Below are positions 1-9,374 of a stretch of 64,000 bases of DNA, in pieces. Below the pieces are notes generated by a model, which had not been told where the DNA came from, made no database searches, and saw only the letters and a program-made list of their open reading frames with translations. The stretch covers positions 11,197,467 to 11,261,466 of the forward strand of contig CAMGYJ010000010.1 of NCBI GenBank assembly GCA_946122785.1, read 5' to 3'. The position numbers and the translations under genes are program-made. Source of the DNA: Linum tenue (taxonomy: Eukaryota; Streptophyta; Magnoliopsida; Malpighiales; Linaceae). The number at the start of each line of letters is the position of its first letter. Position 1 is the stretch's first letter.

Positions 1-351
1 GGTACAACTTCACAACTTTAAATTGTACTATTAAATAAACTAGTAAGGAAAGTCCGCGCTCCGCGACGGGGTCGTTTGTGATATGTGTCGCATTATATAA
101 TAGTAGGTCATAAAAGAAAAGGAGTATGTAAACTAATGAAACAGACAACCATTGCTGCATAATTATGTTCTGCCTATCTTTTTCATTGTTACTTCAACTA
201 TAGTTTATGCTAAAGTTTACAACTTTGAAGCTTCATTTGTCAATAATATAAAATGAATGGGCAAACTTATAATACATGTCATGAGACATCATAAAGTTGA
301 AACCTTTTGTCATGTACAAATCTCAGTACTGTTCTATATGCATAGTTACGG
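1..351. other. Left-edge non-coding DNA
   Basis: AT-rich sequence with no convincing reading frame. A short GC-rich hairpin-like stretch near 50-72 stands out but matches nothing I can name. Probably repeat-derived. Confidence 0.4.
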
Positions 352-560
352 ACTTTTCCAGAAATAGCACTGTTTTAATTTTTTTTATACCAAAAATAGC
401 ATCCAATCCTGAAAATTTCCAAAAATAGCACCCTTTTCAAAAAACGCCACCCGGGGGCGCAGTTTTAATTGAAAACCGCACGGGTAGGGGGCGATTTTGC
501 TGACCGCGTGGGGCGGTGGCGGTTTAGTTGCAAACCGCACCCCACCAGGCAGTTTGTATT
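352..560. repeat. Repeat with GCGGTTT/AAACCGC palindromes
   Basis: The block opens with several copies of an AAATAGCAC-like phrase (about 364, 396, 423). It then turns abruptly GC-rich at 445-555, with inverted words GCGGTTT...AAACCGC that can fold (for example 509-536). This looks like the arm of a non-autonomous DNA transposon. No second arm or target duplication was located, so the class is open. Confidence 0.35.
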
Positions 561-589
561 ATATTTTTTCATAATAAATATCATTAGTG

Positions 590-715
590 GTCTTGGCACA
601 ACTGGTTTAACTGTTTATTGTGTGCAAGAAGTCCTAGATTCGAATTAAGTCTTTTTATTTAGTAGAGTAAAAAAAGTAGCATGTTGTGGGGATAGTGGTT
701 CGAATCCAGATATAA
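590..715 (+). repeat. Possible tRNA-derived SINE fragment
   Basis: Contains a perfect polymerase III B-box-like word, GGTTCGAATCC, at 697-707, and a weaker one near 635. A TGGCACAACTGG-like word near 594 resembles an A box. No intact tRNA cloverleaf can be drawn, so this is at best a SINE remnant. Confidence 0.2.
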
Positions 716-1485
716 TAAATAGTTAACTAAATTTAGCACAACATCTAAACCACCAAACTACAACTCTATTTTTGAAACAATAATATATTGACAAAGTTTT
801 ATTTCTTGAACGCTAAAAATCCTCAATAATTTTGAACAACCATAACTTTGTGCTCCAAAATTCGAGCGTGATAAATTTTTTCCCCGCATACCCTTTCTAA
901 CTTCTATACTTATTTTTAATTACTCTATTTTTCTAACACACAAATATAAGATATATGGTAACCTCCCTGTCATGGTGGGTCTCGGAACCCACGCTTTACA
1001 AATTGGCTCCGCCCCTGGGCACATGGACACTATTCTTTGGAATCATTACTTGATTAACAACAATGTTTAATCAATGCATGTATTGGCAGAAATGATAAAA
1101 TGGACGTAGATAGGGAACATTTTCACATCTATTGTATTTACACCCAAAATTCACTCTCCTGAGGATGGTGTTTTATCATGCAATAAGGATATTCTCCACG
1201 TCATTCATGAAAATCATACAAGTAATCAAGTGGTCAACTTCACTTAAAAACGTGCAAGATACATTAAGTATAGATAAATAAATAAAAATGAACATCGAAA
1301 TTTATATTGCATTCAATCAATATCAAATAACAACAGTAAGGTAAATTCATGATCCCATCCAAAAAAAACTAAATAAGTATATTCATGTGCGATGTGGCAA
1401 ACAAAGAAGCTAAAAAAGAAACAATCCCAATGACGATAAACATCATGATACCTCTCAATCGGGCCGGAATTGAATTGTTGGAAAT
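716..1485. other. Intergenic, no recognised feature
   Basis: AT-rich DNA. I see no exon-like frame, splice signals or repeat structure that I can support. Confidence 0.4.
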
Positions 1486-1494
1486 ACTCTTTTC

Positions 1495-2706
1495 TATGCT
1501 ACCACTCTGTTCATTTACAAGGGAAAAGCAAGGGGAGGGAAAAGAAAGAAGGAAAGTTGTGTTTCCAATACACTTTCCTTTGTTCGGGAAGGAGGGAAAG
1601 AAAGGAAGGGGAGGGAAAATGGAAGGAATGAGTACTGTATCACCCTACCCTCCAAATTGGAGGGAAAGAGAGAAGGAGAAGTTTCTTTTGTTTTTATTTG
1701 TTTTTCAGTTTATTTTTTGGATGGGATGAATGATTAGGAAATTAAAGTTTATAATTTTTTACATTTTTTATTTTGTTGGATAAACATCTTATACAAATTG
1801 GAGAGAAACAATCTTTACGTTGTTTTTTCTGTTTCTTTTTCTTTTTTGGGTTTATATGTTCTTTTTTTATATTGTCCATTGAGAGTGTTTAATGTGGAAT
1901 AGGTTTCTTTTATTCTTTTTTCGTTTTCCTTCCCAACGAGGTCTGATTTAAATGAGTATGTTATTTTTAAGTTTTGTTTTTGCTAAGAAGAGATAAATGC
2001 GCTATTGTGAATATATGCAAGAGGTTATATTTTTAATCTGTATTTATATGGTTGCACGGCATTGTGAAAACAAAAAAAGTGGGAAGTGTTTATTTTTATT
2101 GTGAAAGCAAGTAGTTAGACGATAGAGTAAATTATGGAAAGCAAAATATGAAAAGTAGATCAACAAAAAAATATTATAATTAATGAGTAGTAAGTGATAT
2201 TTCCATTAAATTGTTTGTCTCGTATTTTCAAAATAAAAAACTTTCATCATTAAAACATGATTTAGGAGTTAAAAAACATGATTTAGGGAAAATTTTAAAT
2301 TGAATAAAGATCACCGCTATGAAGCCCTAGTCAAAATTCGCAATTAACAACTTTTAAATTGAATAAAACATGATTTAGTCAAAATTTAAATTGAATAAAC
2401 CAACTTTTGATTTGTTGTAGTTAACAAAATTAACAAAGAAGAACAAATTTGATCCACATTACATAATTAATGTAAATAATATAAACACATAATTAAATTA
2501 TTTAACTATTCTATCATCAATAAAATATAATACATATCACAATTCCCAATCTACTTTTTCCCTCCCACTTTCCATTCCACTTTCCTCCATTAAACAACAT
2601 TTTCTTTCCAATTCCCTCTAATTTCCCTCCCTTCCAAACTTAACCTCCCCTCCAAATTTTCCTACCCTCCCCTCCTTTTCCTCCCTTCCTTCATGAACAT
2701 AGTGAG
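1495..2706. mobile_element. Candidate TIR element with purine/pyrimidine-rich arms
   Basis: The left arm (about 1495-1700) is GGAGGGAAA-rich. The right arm (about 2540-2706) is its pyrimidine-rich counterpart in inverted orientation. The outer ends match after reversal around the words CTGTTCATTTACAAGGG and CTATGTTCATGAAGGAAGGG. The AT-rich middle carries no frame. The 114-codon reading frame starting at 1385 is just the GA-rich arm being translated. No target duplication was found. Confidence 0.35.
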
Positions 2707-3126
2707 GAAAGATCCCCTTAAGTTGGGGGAAACCCTCGTTTTATAGGCAATCAAATGATGGGAGCACCACCTTTTTACATAGGTTGTGCTAGGGCCCATG
2801 CTCTTTGTACTATGAGAACAAGGAAATACTAAATCCGAATTCAAACTTTTGAAATCAAGCATCCAAGTGAAATCTTAGTATGACATTTTCATTGGTTCAA
2901 CTTCAAGTAAGAAAAACAATTGAAAAATAAAAGTCCTCACAACTCTATTCTTGCACATGGGCACTATACTTTGTTATTGAGGAGCTTGTTTCCGTAAATC
3001 CATTCTTTTCTTTATAGGCTCCTCCTCCAATTCCAATATTCACCCACCACCCCTGGGAAAGGAACAGAAAAAGATATGCAATTAGCCAAATCTAATTGGT
3101 GGGTAGATACGAATATTATTTTTAAA
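2707..3126. other. Intergenic, no recognised feature
   Basis: No coding or RNA gene seen. The short minus-strand frame at 2662-2862 has no recognisable motif and I do not call it. Confidence 0.35.
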
Positions 3127-3392
3127 TGGAAAATTTTCCAAAACAACTGTTTTTAATTCTTAAAATAACGGTACTTCACAACTATTTCCTAACATAGCTG
3201 TATTTTTGCTAACTTGGCAGTGAAGACAAATGTCGCCATTCAGACTAGGAACATATGTATGTTGCTTATATGGAAAGCAACATTCTGTTTATGTGACAGT
3301 GACGAGCCACATTTAGAAGGAGATATTGAAAACACTTTTACCCTTTTTTATTTTTGAGGTTCAAAATATTATTCATTCCAGAAAACTTGTGA

Positions 3393-3790
3393 TGATCTAC
3401 CCTTAATCTATTATTTTTGCATCTAATGACATGATACCGTCAATTTTGATATATATTAGACATATTTTTTTAGGTGCTTTGATATGTGGACTGACACACC
3501 GCGTGACATATTCGTACAACCTGTTTGATATACTCATACAATATATTTGGAGGATTCAAGTTGCATATGTTTAACAAGTGGTGTGAATATTCTTACGATT
3601 GTTGTGAATATTATTAACAACTATCGAATATTATCATGAAACACATTTTGAGAATATGATTAACGGTTATAGTGAATACACATGTTGTGTTATGTGAATA
3701 CCTATATTGTTGGTAAAAAATTCATGAGTTACATGTCCTAAATATATCGAGATTAGTCTCATTAGATGCAAAAACTATCATTCTACCTCA
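3393..3790. mobile_element. MITE candidate with TTTTTGCATCTAATGA inverted repeat
   Basis: The word TTTTTGCATCTAATGA at about 3414-3429 reappears inverted at about 3759-3774, flanked by further imperfect complementarity out to 3393 and 3790. The interior repeats GTGAATAT-like words. No target duplication was found, so the boundaries are approximate. Confidence 0.4.
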
Positions 3791-3859
3791 TGCAAATACT
3801 AAAAAAATTCTTAGCAACGAAAACAACAGTATGAGAGGTCATCAATCCAATCAAAGAAA

Positions 3860-4112
3860 TGCTCTCTGAAAACTCCGTTACAGGTCTTCCTCTAGCGCCA
3901 GATATGTCCCTTACATAAAGGATCGTATGAAGAAAAGTAAGGAGGCAACAACAAGAGGAGTTTTTTTATAGCAACGACGAGTGGATTGCAGGATTCTACA
4001 ACAAACTTGGCTCTGGTTGGGGGATTCACAATGGCCTCAATCCCCACGTGGAGGAAGAGTGCCCACTCTCTAGTGCTTGAGACTGACTCACGCTTAGCCA
4101 TAAATTCGATAA
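3860..4112 (+). pseudogene. LINE ORF2 RNase H fragment, left part
   Basis: One frame reads a degenerate plant LINE RNase H domain: an AGFYNKLGSGW-type segment, then SAHSLVLETDSRLAINSIRK, the usual E-S/T-D-S block that carries a catalytic acid. The frame changes at least once. It continues after the inserted MITE at 4628 with HSLSAIVDSS, as expected for the domain. It is a transposon relic, not a host gene. Confidence 0.6.
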
Positions 4113-4618
4113 GGAAAATATCTCTTGTCACGTTAGGTGACAGAACACCTAAGACCAGTGCATTTACGCCATTTTGTGACCATTCATGCCATTTTATGCT
4201 TATTCACGTAATAATATGGTGATTTACGTAAGAGTGTAAGTTTTTCACGTAAATAGAAATTCATACATTTTCCCCCTAATAATTTGTATTGGCTATATTT
4301 AATGGAATTAAATCTGGATTATCATTTAATCTGTATAAATATGTTGCATTGATCATAATCTACACAATGACATCCATTTTGATATATTTCAAAGTTTAAA
4401 ATTTTATTTTACAACGGCGTGAATAATTAACAAATTGCGTGAATAAACATCAGATGGCGTGACCTAATAGTATTGGTTAGGTGAATAATCAGCACTCTTA
4501 CGTGAATAATGCAAATATGACGTGAATGGCACAAATATGACGTAAATAAAGCAAATATGACGTGAATAACCCAAAATTAGGTGTTTTGTCACCTAACGTG
4601 ACAAGAGACTTCACTCGC
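4113..4618. mobile_element. Mutator-type MITE with exact 9-bp target duplication
   Basis: The 9-bp sequence ATTCGATAA lies directly on both sides (4104-4112 and 4619-4627). The ends carry inverted repeats of about 30 bases that include TCTCTTGTCACGTTAGGTGA (4121-4140; reverse complement at about 4588-4607). The 506-bp body has no coding capacity. It repeats the related words TTCACGT, TTACGT and GACGTGAAT roughly ten times, on both strands. The 9-bp duplication is the signature of Mutator-like insertion. The insertion interrupts the LINE RNase H frame. Confidence 0.85.
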
Positions 4619-4627
4619 ATTCGATAA

Positions 4628-4925
4628 ATAGTTGACCACTCTCTTTCAGCTATTGTCGATTCATCATCGTTGGCTTACCCAAGGTTGTATGGCTCATCTA
4701 ACTCACATGTATTATGAATGGAATAGAGCCCATAATGGCTCTAAAAAAAGGTCTCTTCTATCCCTTTGGGTCGTATGAAATGGAGGATGCACCGAGGGAA
4801 TTGGAGAAGATTATTCGAGAAGAAACTAGTGGAGCCTATTTGCCGTGGATGGTCCAACAGGAAAACAACTTACCCCCTCACTTTGGTTTGAATCCCTTTA
4901 TGGGTAGGTTTATTATACTTACCTT
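4628..4925 (+). pseudogene. LINE ORF2 RNase H fragment, right part, with 3' end
   Basis: Continues the RNase H fragment after the MITE. The frame then reads a LINE-type C-terminal tail (GSYEMEDAPRELEKIIREE) and a 3' untranslated stretch with GGCCTTTTGGCCTCC, a phrase common at plant LINE 3' ends. The element is 5' truncated and dead. Confidence 0.5.
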
Positions 4926-5000
4926 GTTGTAAATTGTCCGGCCTTTTGGCCTCCATTTTCTTTTTAAATACCTCTTAAGTACTAAGTGATTAAGAATGAC

Positions 5001-6835
5001 TAGGCATGTCAAATGGGTCTTAGGGTATGAGTTTTACCCAAACCCAATTGAATTTGGGTCAAATCAGATTTTGGGTTTTTCTGTTTTGGAGCAGACCCAT
5101 ACCCATCCAATTAAATTGGGTACAAGATAGGCCCAGAAAATTAATTAAAAAAAACAAAAAAAAATCTCTACAAAACCCAAACGGGTCTCTTCATCTTCGA
5201 CCTAATACCCTTAATGAGAGCGATTGCTTCTCCACCATCATATCCCGCCGCTGCCGCCCGCCTGCATTCTATTCTCGATCAGTGACCATCAGCCCCGAAG
5301 ACGCCGCCGGCCTGCAATCCCGATTCTTGATCAGCGACCATCGGCCCCGACGCCGGCAGCTTCTCCTTTTCCCCACCATCGGACCCCGAGGCTGTGGAAG
5401 AAACCCACCTCTCGCTCTTCTCGTGCTGGTCTCGATCTCCAGGTTTGCCCCATCTTCTTCTCTTCTAGATCTTGCCCCCTCTCTGTTTGCTCGGTTCTTC
5501 TTTTCCCCTGTATCTCACGCTCTAACATTCCGTTCATCTGGGTTTGGTTTACTTGTCTCATCTTTGGTTTTGGTTTTTTTTTTTTTTTTGTATATTGGTT
5601 CTGGGTTTGCGTCGGTTCAGTCGGTTGACAGCGGGGTTGTGTCGGCAATTGAATCTGGGTCGGCGACGGCGAGAGGAAGCTTCGCGGCATAATCTGGGTC
5701 GGTGTCGGCAATTGAATTTGGGGAAAATGAGGTGGAGCTTCGTTGGCAGGTTTCCTCACATCCCCATATAAAAGATCGTCTCTTCTTGTTGTTGGTGCAA
5801 CTTGCAAGTGTAGCATTCAAGAGAACAAAAGAGAAAAAGGGGGAATTGCTGTAATTGGCTGATTGAGGTTTTAGATTACTCGAAAGAATGCAGCTGTACT
5901 GTAAACTCGAGGTGGGTTAATGGTCAAAAGCAACAGCAGCAACTGGCAACTTGGGTTTTATTAATTGAGTTGGTATATCCAATCCATGGCCAATAATGCA
6001 ACCAGCTTCTATGGTTTATTAGTTTTTGAAGGAGACTGTAGACCACAGAAGCTCATTGTTAGCATTCTAATCCTTTTTCTTGTTCCTTCTCCAAAACCAA
6101 GTGGCCATTCTTGACATTGCAATGCCTGCACCTACTTTATCCGGTACTTCCATGAATACTTCTCTATCTTCGTCCCTATTCTCTGCCGTTATTATCTGTT
6201 AATCATGTTTGGTTGTGAAGCAGGATCTTTTCTGCGGAATTTGGAGTCCTTGACTCCTGAGACATCAAAAGATGTTGAAGATGCGCATGGTGTGGAATCC
6301 ATGGTTGTTCATGGCGCACTGGGATCCGGTATGCTTATTATTTTGGGTGTGCTGTTTTTGTTCAACTTTTAATTGGATTTGTCAGACTTAGCTGTCTTTC
6401 CTATTGAAATTGTTTTTGGGGCTTGGAATGCTCAATTATGGTGTGAAATATGCAGGGCAGCAATGGTGGAATATATCACTCAGCTGGCTAGAGATGGAAT
6501 CTCGATGAAGATGGCCATGAATTGTTGTGGTTTGCAGGACACTTTGTATTTAACAATTAGCTCTAATCAAAAGAAAATTATACAGATTTGCATAAATTAT
6601 CGGGTTCACCAAAATCTAATAAGGAGGATTTTCAACTAACCAAAATCTAACTTATACCCAAATGGACCCATTTGGGTCGGCCCAAATATACAGGTCAATT
6701 CTGGACCCAATCTAAACCCAACCCAACCCAAAAAAATAAAAAGAAATTTGGGTCTATTTGGGTCCAAACCCAATACCCATATGGGTCAAGGTATTTGGGT
6801 CAAAAAATCCAATAGGCCTACCCATTGACAAGCCT
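5001..6835. mobile_element. hAT-type element, 1.8 kb, with 8-bp target duplication
   Basis: AGAATGAC flanks both ends (4993-5000 and 6836-6843). The ends are inverted: TAGGCATGTCAAATGGGT on the left, and the complement of ACCCATTGACAAGCCT on the right. Both arms are packed with ACCCAAA/TTTGGGT words, as in plant hAT subterminal regions. The middle (about 5190-5770) is GC-rich and unlike the arms. From 6120 to 6540 there are short exon-like pieces with splice-like GT and AG borders, for example 6225-6329. No transposase is visible, so this is a non-autonomous element that probably carries copied host sequence. I do not recognise the source gene. Confidence 0.8.
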
Positions 6836-7137
6836 AGAATGACCTTAAAAAACATATGTCGCTGGTTTGACTAGTAATTTTAATCATAACTATTTTTAAA
6901 CTGGATAATACAAGTATGTCGCTTGTTATACAAGCGATATTCCTTTACCACCACCGCCAAATTAGCAAAAACCTAGCTATATTGAAAATTTTGACCTCTA
7001 GTGCTAGATTGGAAATTAATTGCAGGGTGGTGATATATTGCAATTTTTTTCCAAAATTCTAGTTCCGAGGATGTTAATCTAGCTTATAATTATTTAGTAA
7101 AAGAAGTCTTTGAAATGTCGGGCCAAACACAGATTAA

Positions 7138-8895
7138 TTAAAAACACAAATGCATGCGCCAATCAGAAATATCGCGCGCACGTACGTACCAGCACCCAGT
7201 GCGATGAGGCTTCCAAGCAAAGGAGGTCGACAGGTTCGATCTCGACTCAGCAGGTGCAGACGAGAAGCGCTTCCAATCTTGAAGGATAACCGTGAGTGCT
7301 TGAATCTTAGACTCTAGGCCGATGCAGCATATTGCATGCATGGTGCAACCCACTTTGAGATCCTTAATCGGTTGACAGATCCCGCCAAAGTGGTCCGTGT
7401 CAAGGAGCTTGATCTGCAACCCAATGTCATTGAGGAAAGGCTCGAATTTGATACTGTTGAGCACGTCTTGCTCTTTCACTCCTGGGAACCTATCCTTTGA
7501 GTCGTACCAAAACTTGTAGAACCGACGAGTTCTATCATTGGATCTCACGAAGATAAACCCGGTGTTGATGATGTGGCGGAGGTCAGAATCATCCCCGGAG
7601 TAGTAATCACAAGCCGCTTGGAAATCGACTTGTTCGTGCAAGTGTGGGAACGGATTTCGTAACCACACAATGTCTGCATCCTACAAAAGTAAGGTCACTT
7701 GAGTTATTCGAACAAATCTAAGCCATTAATAATAGATAAAATACAAACACAACTGTTGGTCATTAAGTAATGTCATTTTACAACAGTTGATCAGTAAGTC
7801 ACGTCATATTTGTGAACTTTGTACTTATAGTATCTTGGTCTCGTCGTCTAGAGTTATTGACACAAACCACAATATGTAATTTAATTTTTGTGTAGCCATT
7901 GTTGTATTACTCGTAGTGTTTTTAGATTTTGAGGATTAGACGTTCTTCGATCCACGACCTTGAATTGCACGAAAAAATAATTTTGTAATAATTATGAGTG
8001 AGTGCATTCAACGTTTGTGAATCGCGAAGCCGGGTTTAACCATAGGCGAGAGCAGAAAATTTAGAAAAAGAGCATGAAGGTGAGAAGTGTGCGTTTCCCT
8101 TCTTTTTTTTTTATACCGTGAAAAGGAAGTCAATCCCTAGGTTTAAAACGGAGGTGTAGAACTCCGTTCTCCGCCAGACGACGCGCATGTACTCGTCGCT
8201 CTTGCTTGTAGCGGCGTTCCCCGTGAAATTGACGCCAGGAGTCGTCAGCGCATAGCAGTGCGGATGCACGGCTTGGCAGTACTGGTGCGCCTTGTGGTCC
8301 AGCGACACGATCACCAAATGCCGCAACAGCTCCTTCGTCCCTTCCCCGTTCCAGAAGCTCTCCAGAAACAGATCCAGAAGCGACCCTGGCTCTGCCCACG
8401 CCCTGTTTATGGTGGTCAGGATCACAATCTCCGACGGCGGCAGCCTTCCTTCGCCCACGGCCGTCGTCGTCATCTTTGCACGGTTCAGCACTTTAATTAG
8501 TTCTGGGTCCTCGCTGATTTCATGCTGCTGCTGCATCTTTGTGTCCTCCTACCACCACAACGAAACGAAGCATCTCAAATTATTAATCAAATACGTTGTT
8601 ATCAATATCTCTGTATATATATCAGTAATTAACTCACCGGATTTGGAGAAGTAGCCAGGGAGAAGGAACCTGGAGGAGGCGGCGGTGGGTGAAGGAACCA
8701 TGGCGAAATTGTGGAAGAGTAGAGTGAAATAACGGAGAGAAGAAGGCAGCACAATCCGATTCCGAGCAAGCAGGCGGCGGTGGCCGAGATTTCCAAGCTA
8801 CGAAGTCGGAAGATAAAATGGCTGAGGGAGTAAGAACTCCTTGTCTGTTTGCTGATGGTGCCATCCTGATTGTTATGATCAAGCTCACCGGCCAT
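7138..8895 (-). CDS. Nucleotid_trans (DUF271, GT77-like) Golgi glycosyltransferase
   Basis: A plant nucleotide-diphospho-sugar transferase family protein, predicted Golgi type II membrane enzyme; donor and acceptor are not predictable. Three exons read on the minus strand: 8895-8638, 8548-8117 and 7680-7138. All junctions are GT-AG and in phase 0, giving 410 residues, a normal family length. Residues about 36-58 form the single signal anchor, followed by a proline-rich stem. Exon 2 holds the PPSEIVILTTINRAWAEPGS start of the catalytic fold. The exon 2/3 junction rebuilds the nucleotide-sugar-binding block TDADIVWLRNPFPHL with its DxD motif, and exon 3 has NTGFIFVRSN, LDTDHFGG and MHAICCIGLESK. 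The intron 2 region (7681-8116) holds no other gene. It is divergent from the fucosyltransferase at 9375. The family is recognised; the exact orthologue is not. Confidence 0.9.
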
Positions 8896-9374
8896 CTTTC
8901 TGCGGCCTATAATTCCTGTTCTTGGTCTTATTTGGGCCTATTTGCTTTCTGTGACTTAACAGGAAGGAAATGCTGCCCCTTCTTTTTTTTTTATGCATTG
9001 AAAATTGACCCAAGAACTGAGCTTGATTATACATTGAAAATTGCATCAACATCCAGCAGGAGTCCTCTCCGGCAATGGCAGTCGGTTGTTGAGTGCTATC
9101 AAGAAAGACAGCTAACTATCACCAGTACCAACTTTTTTAAACACTCTCATTTCATGCTTCATTTTCTTAATTTAAAGAGGTAAGTGTGACTAAGTATTAG
9201 CTGCTTAAATCCGCAAGAGTTTTTATCATATAATGACTGTGATCATGAAAGGCAAAGAAATATCATTGCGTCTCAAATTTAGAGACCTGGGACATGACAC
9301 CAGAACGACGACAACAACGACTTCACACAGTCGATGTTCAGCGCGGTCATAAGCAAACACAAAAAGTAGAAAGC
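8896..9374. promoter_or_regulatory. Short shared intergenic region between divergent glycosyltransferase genes
   Basis: The start codons of the minus-strand GT77-like gene (8895) and the plus-strand fucosyltransferase (9375) are only 479 bases apart, so both promoters must lie here unless distal exons exist. An AT-rich TATA-like stretch sits near 9228-9236 in plus orientation. No other element could be assigned. Confidence 0.5.

Larger units (their letters stand above)
3127..6998. mobile_element. Possible outer inverted-repeat element enclosing LINE and hAT
   Basis: Near 3127-3230 there is a stretch with GAAAATTTTCC and ATAGCTGTATTTTTGCTAAC. Near 6955-6998 the reverse complement shows AAAATTTTCAATATAGCTAG followed by TTTTTGCTAATTTGGC. 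The two arms are inverted and similar over roughly 45-100 bases. Both arms also contain ATGTCGC/GCGAT words able to pair locally (6912-6942 and 3225-3285). This suggests an old DNA element that later collected a LINE fragment, a MITE and a hAT element. Ends and duplication are not resolved. Confidence 0.3.

Noticed and set aside
44..80. AGGAAAGTCCGCGCTCC resembles part of bacterial RNase P RNA
   Set aside because: Only a short match in a plant repeat context. No other conserved RNase P elements follow.
590..715. tRNA gene
   Set aside because: B-box-like words are present but no acceptor stem or anticodon arm can be formed.
1385..1729. 114-residue reading frame
   Set aside because: It translates the purine-rich arm of a repeat and has no domain.
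5027..5820. Several overlapping frames of 70-220 residues on both strands
   Set aside because: They arise from a GC-rich block inside a hAT element, with no recognisable motif or consistent frame. At most captured fragments.
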